Positions 53,573 to 62,561 of a DNA stretch of 64,000 nt are shown one piece after another. The DNA is taken from the NCBI RefSeq assembly GCF_013032455.1, contig NZ_WQCF01000011.1, forward strand, positions 1 to 64,000. The letters run 5' to 3'. A program made the position numbers and the translations under genes. The notes beneath the pieces are model-generated. The model did no database searches, was not told the origin of the DNA, and saw only the letters and a program-made list of their open reading frames with translations. This DNA is from Ruegeria atlantica (GTDB lineage Bacteria > Pseudomonadota > Alphaproteobacteria > Rhodobacterales > Rhodobacteraceae). Within the stretch, counting starts at the first letter, position 1; each line of letters starts with the position of its first letter.

Positions 53573-54465
53573 AGCGTAGCAGCAATGCCTTCGATCCGTT
53601 CGCGCAACCAGCGATGGGCCGGGTCGTTTGCTGAACGCTGATGCCAGACCATGTAGATTGAGACCGGCTCACACTCGAATGGCAGTGGTGTGCAATCCAG
53701 GGCCGCCAGCGGACCTTGTTTCATCAGCGCCGTATCGGTTGAGATCAAGTCGCTTCCTTTCACAAAGGACGGGATGGCGTTGAAATGCGGCAGGGTGACG
53801 GTGGGTGGCCGGATCTGGTTCTGATCCACCCCTCGCATCACTGCACGAGAGCTGCGCCCGTCGGTGAAACGCACCTCGACATGTTCGGTCTGGCAATAGC
53901 TCTGCCAACTGTCCGGCGGCTTGCGCTGGTCGGCGTCGTAAAAAATCATCAGCGGACTGACCAGTATACGTTTCTGGAAGATGTCCGGCCCGTCCGGTGG
54001 CAGTGGGGTCAGCATCAGCTGGCACCGATCGCTGCGCAACAGATCAGGGTCTGGGACACCTGATGGAATAAAGCCCAGCCGCAATCGCACGCCTTCGCTC
54101 CGCAGCGCATGCAGCAACGGTGGAAAGATCAATTCACGCGGCATGTCGTTGGTAGCGATCTGGACGCTGATCTCTTCGGCTTGCGGGTCAAACGGGCGGT
54201 CATCGGTCAGCGCTCGCATCCCGTCCAAAACGCGCTGGACCGGTTCTTTTAGCGACAAGGCGCGCTCGGTCGGTGTTAGCCCCTGGCCCGAACGCACAAA
54301 CAACGGGTCACCCAGCACCTGTCGTAGCTTGGCAAGGGTGTGGCTGATCGCCGATTGGGTCACGCCCAGCCGGTCGGCGGCCTTTGAGACCGAGTTTTCC
54401 TCGAGGATCGTCAGAAAGGTGCGCAGGACTTTGCCGTCCATGTCAGTGAAATCAGTTTTTCTCAT
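53569..54465 (-). CDS. LysR family regulator, divergent from the reductive dehalogenase
   Basis: A 298-residue regulator with an N-terminal HTH (VLRTFLTILEENSVSKAADR, LGVTQSAISHTLAKLRQVLG, PLFVRSGQGLTPTERA). That stretch is typical of the NahR/NodD-like LysR branch, which often senses aromatic compounds. The C-terminal domain (ISVQIATNDMPREL) is less conserved. It is transcribed away from the dehalogenase gene with 75 bases between the start codons, including a 12-base palindrome. It is the probable inducer-sensing switch of that gene. Confidence 0.92.
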   Translation of the reverse strand: MRKTDFTDMDGKVLRTFLTILEENSVSKAADRLGVTQSAISHTLAKLRQVLGDPLFVRSGQGLTPTERALSLKEPVQRVLDGMRALTDDRPFDPQAEEISVQIATNDMPRELIFPPLLHALRSEGVRLRLGFIPSGVPDPDLLRSDRCQLMLTPLPPDGPDIFQKRILVSPLMIFYDADQRKPPDSWQSYCQTEHVEVRFTDGRSSRAVMRGVDQNQIRPPTVTLPHFNAIPSFVKGSDLISTDTALMKQGPLAALDCTPLPFECEPVSIYMVWHQRSANDPAHRWLRERIEGIAATL

Positions 54466-54472
54466 ATCAACT

Positions 54473-54484
54473 ATGACTAGTCAT
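54473..54484. promoter_or_regulatory. Palindromic operator candidate between the LysR and dehalogenase genes
   Basis: ATGACTAGTCAT is a perfect 12-base palindrome eight bases upstream of the LysR start and 56 bases before the dehalogenase ATG. It is the only strong dyad in this 75-base divergent gap, so it is the best candidate for the LysR site. Confidence 0.5.
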
Positions 54485-54540
54485 GAATGGATTTACTGTC
54501 CACGACGCATTAGGTGATATTCATCATCAGGAGGCACGCG

Positions 54541-57500
54541 ATGGGAATCCGCTTTTTCTCGGACAAAAACCGGCCGGTTCACATGGGCCGATATCCTCTG
54601 GAGCGGTTGGCGCGGCAACCCGATATGCCGGACTTGTCCTCGGTCGTGCCGATGCCTGAACTAAGTTTCCGACGCCCCAAACACCCCGAAAGCATCGTCA
54701 ATGCGATGGGTGAGTTTCAGGCGATGATGGACACTATCCGCGATGGATTCGTGAATCCTGCGGTCTCGGAAATTCCTGCAGACCCTTTGGAGCGCGCCAA
54801 TCATCTGAAGGCATTTGGATATTTCAATGATGCGTCGATGATGGGCTGTGGCTCTTTACCGATTGAGGCGCTGTTGCCTGAGCCTCGTCGTAATCCCGAT
54901 ATCGACCGTCTGGCCCACGCGTTGAAAACGCGCCAGACCAAGACGTTGGCTTCGGGGATAGACCTGATCATGGCCGACCTGAAAGAAAGCATGGAGGCCG
55001 CGCCCAAACCAATGGGCACGCATCGCCATGCCATTGTCTTTCTGTACGAACACAACCGCGACCCCGAGCCGGGTGAACCAGGTGCGGATTGGATCATGGG
55101 CGCGCAGGATCACCGCGTCTGTTTGCTGGCCACAGAGAATGCGGTGGTAATTGCCAACTATATCCGCTTGTTGGGTTTCGATGCGCGGGCACATACGGCG
55201 ATGTCTTCCGAAGTTGATCTAGGGCGGCTGGCTGTTGCTGCAGGGCTGGCCTCGGTCGAGGGCGACGACTTGGTGGCTCCGTGGCTGGGTAAACGATTTG
55301 GTCTGGCGGCAGTGACGACCGAGTTGGAAATCGCGCATGACCGACCCCTGCGCCCCATGGCGCAACAACCGTGGTTCCGTACGCGCGGCCCGGCATGGTG
55401 GCTGGGTACGGGCTTTGCCAAAAATGCGCTGAACCGCGACCCCTATGCCAAGCGCCGTTACGTGGATGGGGCGCACCCGTTCGAAAAGCTTAAGCGCGTC
55501 GAGGATCCAACCACGTATATCGACGAAGAAAACGTCGCCCGGGTTCCGAAGCGGGCAGATATGTTTGCACGGGCTCAGTTCGGGGACATGGGTAAATCAC
55601 TGCAGGACGCAGCCAAGGGTGGGTATTACGTGCGCAAGGCTGCCCCTAGCTGTGCGCAGCGTCGCGCGCTGGGCGCGTTTGTGCTGCTGCAGGATGGCGA
55701 GAGTGCGAATGTTGCGCCGCAGTCCGATGCGGCGCGCAATGCCGCGAGTATCAAGGCCGCGAGCTATTTTTTGGGTGTCGATGCGGTGGGGCTCAGCCGT
55801 TGTCCTGAATGGGCATGGTATTCTCACGATGCGACGGGAGAAGAGATCACGCCGCCTCATGACCAAGCCATCAGCATGATCATCGATCAGGGTTATGAAA
55901 CGATGGAGGGCGCCAGCGGCGACGACTGGATCAGCGTCGCCCAGTCGATGCGCGCCTATCTGCGCTTTTCCCTACTGGGCGGGGTGATCGCGCAGCAGAT
56001 CCGCAATCTCGGCTACAAGGCCAAGGCGCATACGGTGATGGATGGCGAAGTGCTGCAGCCCCCGCTGTTGCTGTTGTCCGGGCTGGGTGAGGTCAGCCGG
56101 ATCGGCGAGGTGATCCTGAACCCCTATCTCGGCCCGCGTCTGAAATCCGGTGCGGTGACGACGGATATGCCGATTGCGCACGACAAGCCGATTGATTTTG
56201 GTCTGCAGAGCTTTTGCGAAAGCTGCAACAAATGCGCGCGCGAATGCCCCTCGGGGGCGATCACAGCCGGGCCGAAGCTGATGTTCAACGGCTATGAGAT
56301 TTGGAAATCGGACAGCCAGAAATGCGCGACGTATCGGGTAACGACACCCGGAGGCGCAATGTGTGGGCGGTGCATGAAAACCTGCCCGTGGAACCTTGAA
56401 GGTATCTTCAAGGAGCGCCCGTTCCGTTGGGCGGCGATGAACATTCCGTCCGCTGCACCTGCTTTGGCCCGGCTGGATGATGCTGTCGGGAATGGTGGGT
56501 TGAACGAGACCAAGAAATGGTGGTGGGATCTCGAGTTGCAGGCGGACGGAGCCTACAGACCCACCGCACACCCTTTGAATCGGCGCGGCCTGCAAACCGA
56601 TCTGAATCTGAAATACGAAGACCAGACACTGGCGGTCTACCCTGCATACCTGGCCCCGCATCCGTGGCCCTATCCTTTTGCCATGGACCGCGAGGCCGGT
56701 ATCGAGGCCTATCAGACGATGGTGACGGCCGAGGAATACAAGGCCCGCAAAACTGCCGGTGATATGTCGGTGATCCACCGTTACTACATCGCGGGCGATG
56801 CGCCAGTGATACGGGTTGAGGTGACCAAAGTAGATAAGATGGCGGCTGATGTGACCAAATACGAATTCTCGGCCCTCGACGGTGCGCCTTTGCCGGACTG
56901 GACGGCAGGGGCCCATCTGGATGTGCTGGTCGCACCGGAATTCCTGCGTCAGTATTCCATGTCCGGCGATCCGTCGGATCGGGCGACCTATCAGATCGGG
57001 GTACTGCGCGAGGATGAGGGGCGCGGGGGTTCGGCGCTTTTGCACCGCATCTTTAATGAAGGGCGCAAGGTATTCATCTCGAAACCCATCAATCATTTCG
57101 AGCTGGATGAGACTGCGACCAAGACCTTCTTGATGGGTGGCGGGATCGGCATCACTCCGATGATCGCTTTTGCCCACCGCCTGCACACGCTGGGAAAACA
57201 GTTTGAGCTGCATTATTCTGCCAGCACCCGCGCCAGTGCTGGGTATTTGGCCGATCTGGCGTCAGCGCCTTGGACGGATCACGTACACTACCATTTCTCG
57301 GACGAGGGCACGCGAGCAGATTTGGACAATATTCTAAAGGGTTATCAGGACGGCTGGCACATTTATACCTGCGGGCCGGATCGTTATATGGACGGCGTGA
57401 TGCAGGCCGCATTACGGCAGGGATTCCCCGAAGAGGCGCGGCATCTGGAGTATTTCTCGGTTCCCGAGCAGCCCGAGTATGAGAACCATCCGTTCACGTT

Positions 57501-57753
57501 AAGGCTGGCAAACTCCGGTCGTGAGTTGACCGTTCCTGCAGATAAGGACGCTGCACAGGTGCTGACAGAGGCCGGAATTCAGGTGGATGTGAAATGCTCC
57601 GATGGTATCTGTGGGGTCTGTAAATGTGGCGTGATATCAGGCGAAGTCGACCATCGCGATTTCGTTCTTTCGAACAAGCAACGCGAGGGCGCGATGATCC
57701 TTTGTCAAAGCCGCGCGGCGCAACCGAACGGTGTGATCGAAATCGACCTCTGA
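54541..57753 (+). CDS. Self-sufficient reductive dehalogenase fused to ferredoxin reductase
   Basis: A 1,070-residue enzyme; the ATG follows CAGGAGG by six bases. Residues about 1-680 are a reductive dehalogenase of the cobalamin and two-[4Fe-4S] type. Cluster one is CESCNKCARECP (C559 onward); cluster two is C595 plus C608, C611 and C615 (CGRCMKTCPW). There is no Tat leader and no membrane anchor, so it is a cytoplasmic, catabolic enzyme like BhbA and NpRdhA. Residues about 750-1070 are a phthalate-dioxygenase-reductase-type module: RQYSMSG (FMN), GGGIGITPMIAF (NAD), and a C-terminal [2Fe-2S] site (C1019, C1024, C1027 and a late Cys in MILCQ). It should use NADH directly to remove halogen, probably from an aromatic ring. 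Confidence 0.93.
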   Translation: MGIRFFSDKNRPVHMGRYPLERLARQPDMPDLSSVVPMPELSFRRPKHPESIVNAMGEFQAMMDTIRDGFVNPAVSEIPADPLERANHLKAFGYFNDASMMGCGSLPIEALLPEPRRNPDIDRLAHALKTRQTKTLASGIDLIMADLKESMEAAPKPMGTHRHAIVFLYEHNRDPEPGEPGADWIMGAQDHRVCLLATENAVVIANYIRLLGFDARAHTAMSSEVDLGRLAVAAGLASVEGDDLVAPWLGKRFGLAAVTTELEIAHDRPLRPMAQQPWFRTRGPAWWLGTGFAKNALNRDPYAKRRYVDGAHPFEKLKRVEDPTTYIDEENVARVPKRADMFARAQFGDMGKSLQDAAKGGYYVRKAAPSCAQRRALGAFVLLQDGESANVAPQSDAARNAASIKAASYFLGVDAVGLSRCPEWAWYSHDATGEEITPPHDQAISMIIDQGYETMEGASGDDWISVAQSMRAYLRFSLLGGVIAQQIRNLGYKAKAHTVMDGEVLQPPLLLLSGLGEVSRIGEVILNPYLGPRLKSGAVTTDMPIAHDKPIDFGLQSFCESCNKCARECPSGAITAGPKLMFNGYEIWKSDSQKCATYRVTTPGGAMCGRCMKTCPWNLEGIFKERPFRWAAMNIPSAAPALARLDDAVGNGGLNETKKWWWDLELQADGAYRPTAHPLNRRGLQTDLNLKYEDQTLAVYPAYLAPHPWPYPFAMDREAGIEAYQTMVTAEEYKARKTAGDMSVIHRYYIAGDAPVIRVEVTKVDKMAADVTKYEFSALDGAPLPDWTAGAHLDVLVAPEFLRQYSMSGDPSDRATYQIGVLREDEGRGGSALLHRIFNEGRKVFISKPINHFELDETATKTFLMGGGIGITPMIAFAHRLHTLGKQFELHYSASTRASAGYLADLASAPWTDHVHYHFSDEGTRADLDNILKGYQDGWHIYTCGPDRYMDGVMQAALRQGFPEEARHLEYFSVPEQPEYENHPFTLRLANSGRELTVPADKDAAQVLTEAGIQVDVKCSDGICGVCKCGVISGEVDHRDFVLSNKQREGAMILCQSRAAQPNGVIEIDL

Positions 57754-57880
57754 AATAAGGTCTGGAAACGACACCGGATAACGCAAAAATTGGTCGTTCC
57801 AGCCATGGACGCCGGTATGCTGCTGCACTAACGTCCCCTTCGAACCCAGTGAATCCTGATCAACAGGTGCGAGGTATTTC

Positions 57881-58747
57881 ATGGATTATCACAGCCCCGC
57901 CAGCTTTGCCGAAGCCTCGGCGCTGGCAGCAAACGCAACGGGCATTACTCGGTTTCTAGCGGGGGGCACGGATGTTCTGGTGCAACTGCGCTCGGAACTG
58001 GTGACACCCGATACGTTGATCGACATCAAAAAGATCGACGGTGTACGCGATATTACACGTAATCCCGATGGCAGTTGGACGCTGGGCGTTGCTACCACCG
58101 GTGCCGAGATGAGCGAACATCCCGATCTTGGTCGCGACTGGCCAGGCGTGGTCGAGGCGATGGACCTGATCGGTTCGACCCAGGTCCAGGGCCGTGCGAC
58201 TCTGACTGGCAACCTTTGCAATGGCTCTCCGGCGGCGGATTCGGTGCCTGCTATGGTGGCAGCGGGCGTGACGGTTACGGTGACCGGCCCAGAGGGTGAC
58301 CGAGAAGTGGCCGTAAAAGATATTCCGACCGGACCCGGCAAGACGTCCTTGGAGAAGGGTGAGGTGGTCTCGGCCGTCAACATCCCCGCGCGGGGTGAGA
58401 ATGGCGGCGACGCCTACCTGCGGTTCATTCCACGGACCGAGATGGACATCGCTGTGGTCGGCGTTGGCGTGAACTTGCGTCTGGACGGCGATACCATCAC
58501 CGAGGCCCGCGTTTCGCTGGGCGCTGTGGCGCCGACCGTTCTGCTGGACGAAGACTGTGCCAAGGCCATCATTGGAAGCACGCTGGATGATGCCGCGCTG
58601 GACGCCTTGGCCGCTGCCGCATCCGCCGCCTGTAACCCGATCGACGACAAGCGCGGCACGATCGCATTCCGCACCGAGGTTGCTGGCGTTCTGGCCAAAC
58701 GCGCCGCCAAAATCGCCTATGCCCGTGCCAAGGGAGAGCAAGCATGA
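57881..58747 (+). CDS. Molybdenum hydroxylase FAD subunit (CoxM/XdhB-like)
   Basis: A 288-residue FAD-binding subunit of the xanthine dehydrogenase / CO dehydrogenase family. FLAGGTDVLVQLRSE near the N-terminus and ATLTGNLCNGSPAADSVPAM bind FAD; RFIPRTEMDIAVVGVGVNL follows, and the C-terminal CO_deh_flav_C domain runs to the end. It passes electrons from the iron-sulfur subunit to the acceptor. GAGG precedes the ATG. The stop overlaps the next start (ATGA). The 127-base gap after the dehalogenase gene holds no terminator, so read-through is possible. Confidence 0.92.
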   Translation: MDYHSPASFAEASALAANATGITRFLAGGTDVLVQLRSELVTPDTLIDIKKIDGVRDITRNPDGSWTLGVATTGAEMSEHPDLGRDWPGVVEAMDLIGSTQVQGRATLTGNLCNGSPAADSVPAMVAAGVTVTVTGPEGDREVAVKDIPTGPGKTSLEKGEVVSAVNIPARGENGGDAYLRFIPRTEMDIAVVGVGVNLRLDGDTITEARVSLGAVAPTVLLDEDCAKAIIGSTLDDAALDALAAAASAACNPIDDKRGTIAFRTEVAGVLAKRAAKIAYARAKGEQA

Positions 58748-59223
58748 GCAAGTTCCATGTATCCACCACCGTGAACGGTGACGCGGTTGAATATCTTTGC
58801 GATCCGCGCGAAACCCTGCTGGACTGTCTGCGCGACAAGTTGAACCTGACCGGCGCGAAAGAGGGCTGCGGTACCGGTGACTGCGGCGCGTGCTCGGTCA
58901 CCGTCGATGGTCGTCTGGTCTGTTCCTGTCTGATGCTGGGGGTCGAGGCCGAGGGCAAGACCATCGAAACCGTCGAGGGTATCGCGGATGGCGACGTTCT
59001 GCATCCACTGCAGAAGAAGTTCATCGAACTCGCCGCGCTGCAATGCGGTATCTGCACGCCGGGGATTCTGGTTGCGGCCAAGTCGCTGTTGGAGAAAAAC
59101 CCCAACCCGACCGAGGAGGAAACTCGGTACTGGCTGGCAGGAAACCTCTGCCGCTGCACCGGTTATGACAAGATCATTCGCGCCGTCATGGAAACGGCCG
59201 AAGAACTGCGGGAGGCGTCATAA
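58744..59223 (+). CDS. Molybdenum hydroxylase [2Fe-2S] subunit (CoxS-like)
   Basis: A 159-residue subunit with two [2Fe-2S] clusters. The plant-type site is KEGCGTGDCGACSVTVDG with a later Cys in RLVCSCLML; the second site is LQCGICTPGILVAA with LCRCTGYDKI. These match the canonical Cys spacing of the family. It links the molybdenum site to FAD. It overlaps both neighbours (four bases upstream, one base downstream), so the operon is tightly coupled. Confidence 0.95.
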   Translation: MSKFHVSTTVNGDAVEYLCDPRETLLDCLRDKLNLTGAKEGCGTGDCGACSVTVDGRLVCSCLMLGVEAEGKTIETVEGIADGDVLHPLQKKFIELAALQCGICTPGILVAAKSLLEKNPNPTEEETRYWLAGNLCRCTGYDKIIRAVMETAEELREAS

Positions 59224-61478
59224 TGGCTCTGGACGATCGCAAATCGGAATTCACTTTCGTTGGTACGCGCCCGGATCGCCCGGACGGGTTGGACAAGGTC
59301 ACAGGCCGCGCCAAGTTTGGGGCCGATGTTTCGGCGCCGGGAATGCTGCATGGCGCGATCCTGCGTTCGCCTCACGCCCACGCACGGATCGTCAAAATCG
59401 ACACATCGAAGGCCGAGGCACAAAAGGATGTCAAAGCCGTTGTGACACGCGCGGATTTCGCCGAAGTGCCGTTCAAACCCGGTCTGGAAGGCGAGTTCTG
59501 GAACGTGCTGGAAAACGTCATGGCCGGGGAAAAGGCTCTGTATGACGGGCACGCGGTCGCGGCTGTGGCAGCGACGTCTGCTCTGGCGGCGCGCGATGCG
59601 CTGAAGCTGATCGAGGTCGAGTACGAAGCATTGCCGCACGTCACTGATGTGGACAAGGCAATGTCCCCGGACGCGCCGATCATTCGTGAAGGCGCAGCGG
59701 ATTATTCCGTGCCCGAAGGCATGCACCCGAACGTCGTGCGCTATCATGAAAGCGGTCATGGCGACGTTGAGGCAGGGTTCGCCGAGGCTGATCTGGTCAT
59801 CGAAGACAGCTTTGTTACCGAAGCAACCCATCAGGGTTACATCGAGCCCCACGCCTGTCTGGGCATGCTGGGCAATGACGGCAAGGGTGAGCTGTGGTGC
59901 ACCACACAAGGCCATTGGATCGCGCAGAAAACCTGTGCGGCCTTGTTGGGCATCGAGACCTCGCAACTGCGCGTCACGGCATCGGAGATTGGCGGCGGCT
60001 TCGGCGGCAAGACAACCGTTTTCATCGAACCCGTCGCGCTGGCACTGAGCCGCAAGGCTAACCGCCCCGTGAAGCTGGTCATGACGCGGTCCGAGGTGTT
60101 CCGGGCGACCGGCCCGACCGCCTCGGCCTCGATGGATATCAAGATTGGCATGAAGAATGACGGTACGATCACCGCGGCGCGTGGCGAATTCCGGCTGCAA
60201 GGCGGTGCGTTTCCGGGGGCTCCGGGTGATTTCACAGCGATGTGCGCCTTTGCGGCGTACAATCTGACCAATGTCAAACAGATCGGCTATGACGTCATGG
60301 CCAACCGCCCGAAGCAAGCTGCCTATCGGGCACCCGGTGCGCCGATGGGGGCCTTTGCCGTTGAGTCGGTCATCGACGAGATGTGTAAAAAGCTGGGCCT
60401 GGACCCCATCGACGTCCGCCTGAAAAACGCAGCGCACGAAGGCACCAAAGCCAGCTATGGCCCGCGGTACGAGCGTATTGGCTTGGTCGAAACGCTTGAA
60501 GCCGCCAAGGCGCATCCGCATTACTCGGCCCCGCTGAAGCCAGGGCAGGGGCGCGGGATCTCCTGCGGGTTCTGGTTCAACCACGGCGGCGAGACGTCGG
60601 TGTCGCTGGCCCTGTCCGAGGATGGCTCGGCCCAGTTGATGGTTGGTACGCCGGATATCGGTGGTTCCCGCGCGTCGATGGCGCTGATGGCGGCCGAGGT
60701 CCTTGGCATTCCCTATGAGAACATCCGCGTCACCATCGCCGATACCGCGACGCTGGGCTACAACGACGTCAGCCACGGCAGTCGCGTGACTTACGCGTCG
60801 GGCCTAGCGACCATCAAGGCGGCCAAACACGCGGTTGAACGGTTGTGCGAACGGGCAGCGGCCAAATGGGGCATCCCGGTCGATGCGGTGAAATGGGAAA
60901 ACGGCTGCGCGGTACCCTCGGGGCCCAACGCAGGTGACTTTGACCCGATGCCGGTGGCCGATATCACCGCCGATATGGGCGCAACCGGAGGTCCGATCTC
61001 GGGGCACTTCGAAGCTACCCCCGAAGGCGCAGGCGTGTCCTTCGGAACCCACATCGTTGATGCGGAGGTTGACCCCGAGACCGGTAAGACTTCAGTTACG
61101 CGATACACTGTCATTCAGGACGCCGGAAAGGCCATCCACCCCACCTATGTGGAAGGTCAGTATCAGGGCGGTGCCGCGCAAGGTATCGGCTGGGCGCTGA
61201 ACGAGGAATATATCTATGGCGAAGACGGTCGCCTGCAAAACTCGATCTTCCTCGACTACCGGATTCCCGTTGCCAGCGACCTGCCAATGATCGACACAGT
61301 GATCGTCGAAGTGCCAAATCCCGGCCACCCGTTCGGTGTGCGTGGTGTCGGTGAGACGGGCATCGTGCCCCCTCTGGCCGCTATTGCTAACGCTGTGTCA
61401 CATGCGGCGGGCGTGCGAATGAAGCAACTGCCGATGTCACCGCCGCGCATTCTGGCCGCGCTGAAGGACAATGGTTGA
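59223..61478 (+). CDS. Molybdenum hydroxylase large subunit (molybdopterin-binding)
   Basis: A 751-residue subunit holding the molybdenum cofactor. ASEIGGGFGGKTTVF and the catalytic-region KQAAYRAPGAPMGAFAVES are seen, with the active-site Glu in GVRGVGETGIVPPLAA near the C-terminus. The loop AYRAPGAP is not the AYRCSFR of true CO dehydrogenase, so the enzyme oxidises another substrate. The M-S-L order and sequence type also fit 4-hydroxybenzoyl-CoA reductase-like and N-heterocycle hydroxylases. It hydroxylates or dehydroxylates with water as the oxygen source. Its end overlaps the MoaD-like gene by eight bases. Confidence 0.92.
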   Translation: MALDDRKSEFTFVGTRPDRPDGLDKVTGRAKFGADVSAPGMLHGAILRSPHAHARIVKIDTSKAEAQKDVKAVVTRADFAEVPFKPGLEGEFWNVLENVMAGEKALYDGHAVAAVAATSALAARDALKLIEVEYEALPHVTDVDKAMSPDAPIIREGAADYSVPEGMHPNVVRYHESGHGDVEAGFAEADLVIEDSFVTEATHQGYIEPHACLGMLGNDGKGELWCTTQGHWIAQKTCAALLGIETSQLRVTASEIGGGFGGKTTVFIEPVALALSRKANRPVKLVMTRSEVFRATGPTASASMDIKIGMKNDGTITAARGEFRLQGGAFPGAPGDFTAMCAFAAYNLTNVKQIGYDVMANRPKQAAYRAPGAPMGAFAVESVIDEMCKKLGLDPIDVRLKNAAHEGTKASYGPRYERIGLVETLEAAKAHPHYSAPLKPGQGRGISCGFWFNHGGETSVSLALSEDGSAQLMVGTPDIGGSRASMALMAAEVLGIPYENIRVTIADTATLGYNDVSHGSRVTYASGLATIKAAKHAVERLCERAAAKWGIPVDAVKWENGCAVPSGPNAGDFDPMPVADITADMGATGGPISGHFEATPEGAGVSFGTHIVDAEVDPETGKTSVTRYTVIQDAGKAIHPTYVEGQYQGGAAQGIGWALNEEYIYGEDGRLQNSIFLDYRIPVASDLPMIDTVIVEVPNPGHPFGVRGVGETGIVPPLAAIANAVSHAAGVRMKQLPMSPPRILAALKDNG

Positions 61479-61716
61479 GGTCCATCTCTGGTCCGGTCTC
61501 CGATCGCTGACCGGGGGCCAGCAGGTGGTGGAGGTTGAGGCCAAAACCACCGGCGAATTGCTGCGTGCGCTGGTGCAGGCGCACCCGCAGTTGCAGGCCC
61601 CGATTGATGCAGGTGTTTCCATCGCCATTGATGGGCGCGTCATTGCCAGCGGTCTAACCGAACCAATTCCCGAAGGCAGCGAAATCTATTTGATGCAACG
61701 CCTGAGGGGAGGTTAA
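61471..61716 (+). CDS. MoaD/ThiS-like small sulfur-carrier protein
   Basis: An 81-residue ubiquitin-like protein ending in LRGG, the diglycine tail that is thiocarboxylated in MoaD and ThiS. The beta-grasp pattern is clear: VEVHLWSGLRSLTGG, ELLRALVQAHPQ, GVSIAIDGRVIAS, GSEIYLMQRL. It starts inside the large-subunit gene. Its place at the end of a molybdenum-enzyme operon suggests it helps make or sulfurate the cofactor for this enzyme. No MoaE partner is nearby, so it may serve the housekeeping synthase or act as a dedicated sulfur donor. Confidence 0.85.
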   Translation: MVEVHLWSGLRSLTGGQQVVEVEAKTTGELLRALVQAHPQLQAPIDAGVSIAIDGRVIASGLTEPIPEGSEIYLMQRLRGG

Positions 61717-62417
61717 GCCTCGGGCGTCCACGGCTCGCGCCCAACCATGCGATCAGCTTCGGCGGTGATGTCGTTCATGTGTTGCTGAAGGCTCTGACGC
61801 AGTTCTTCGACCTGCTCTTCGCTGGCTTTGCGGGGTACGGTTTCGGTCCATTCACGGCACAGAAACACGCCCTCATTCCGCCAGGGGCGCGGCATCAGCA
61901 GTCGATCCCATGTGCCTGCCTCACGACCATGCCGCGCTGAATATGTGATCCCGAACACCCGCTTGCCCGAAGAGCGCGCCCAGACCAGAGGCACAGTTTT
62001 GGACACCCTTTCGGGGCCACGGGGGCCATCTGCGGCGATGCCGATTGAGATGCCCTGTTTCATCTTGCCCAGCACCTCGCGCGACAGGGCGACATGGCGC
62101 TTCTTGCTGGCCATGGCAATCGTGTCCATGCCGAACAGCTGCTGCACCCTACCTACCATACTGCCGGCGCGTGCCGCCGAAGTAATCGAGCAGATGCGCC
62201 CTTTGTCCAGTGGAAAGAAATAAGGCGACTGTGCCAGTCTCTGATGCCACAGCACGACGATCACCGGTTCGCCCTGTTCGACCAACGCATCCAGTTCATC
62301 ATATCCAATGCGCTGCCACGTGGTGTTGCGGTTGACCATCCGAATATAGCTTGCAATCCGTCGCGCCACCCAGTTCAGGACGGCTTCGCTGTCTGCAATT
62401 TTCTTACGAATACTCAC
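61713..62417 (-). CDS. Lysophospholipid acyltransferase family protein (DUF374)
   Basis: A 234-residue membrane-associated acyltransferase-like protein. VIVVLWHQRLAQSP has the H of the HxxxxD-like site, IGIAADGPRGP is the DUF374 glycine-rich signature and GITYSARHGR follows. Members acylate lipid A precursors or lysophospholipids; the exact reaction of DUF374 is not settled. It converges on the MoaD-like gene with a four-base overlap, and it looks like a housekeeping gene. Confidence 0.85.
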   Translation of the reverse strand: MSIRKKIADSEAVLNWVARRIASYIRMVNRNTTWQRIGYDELDALVEQGEPVIVVLWHQRLAQSPYFFPLDKGRICSITSAARAGSMVGRVQQLFGMDTIAMASKKRHVALSREVLGKMKQGISIGIAADGPRGPERVSKTVPLVWARSSGKRVFGITYSARHGREAGTWDRLLMPRPWRNEGVFLCREWTETVPRKASEEQVEELRQSLQQHMNDITAEADRMVGREPWTPEA

Positions 62418-62561
62418 GGATAGGGATCCTCGTACTGACCAAACCGTGTCTTATAGAACTCGACGCGGTGCGCAACTTGTTTGTCGGATAGCATTAGTCG
62501 CGTGGAATCTGAAAAAGGCTCTTGAGTCCGCCGCGCGGCTGGCATATCTGAGGCGCACCTT

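Noticed and set aside
54541..57753. Calling the dehalogenase domain a QueG epoxyqueuosine reductase
   Set aside because: QueG also has two 4Fe-4S motifs and B12 but is about 350 residues with HEAT repeats. The length, N-terminal region and fused reductase fit the RdhA type.
59223..61478. Calling the molybdenum enzyme a CO dehydrogenase (coxL)
   Set aside because: The active-site loop is AYRAPGAP; form I CO dehydrogenase needs AYRCSFR. The subunit order alone is not enough.
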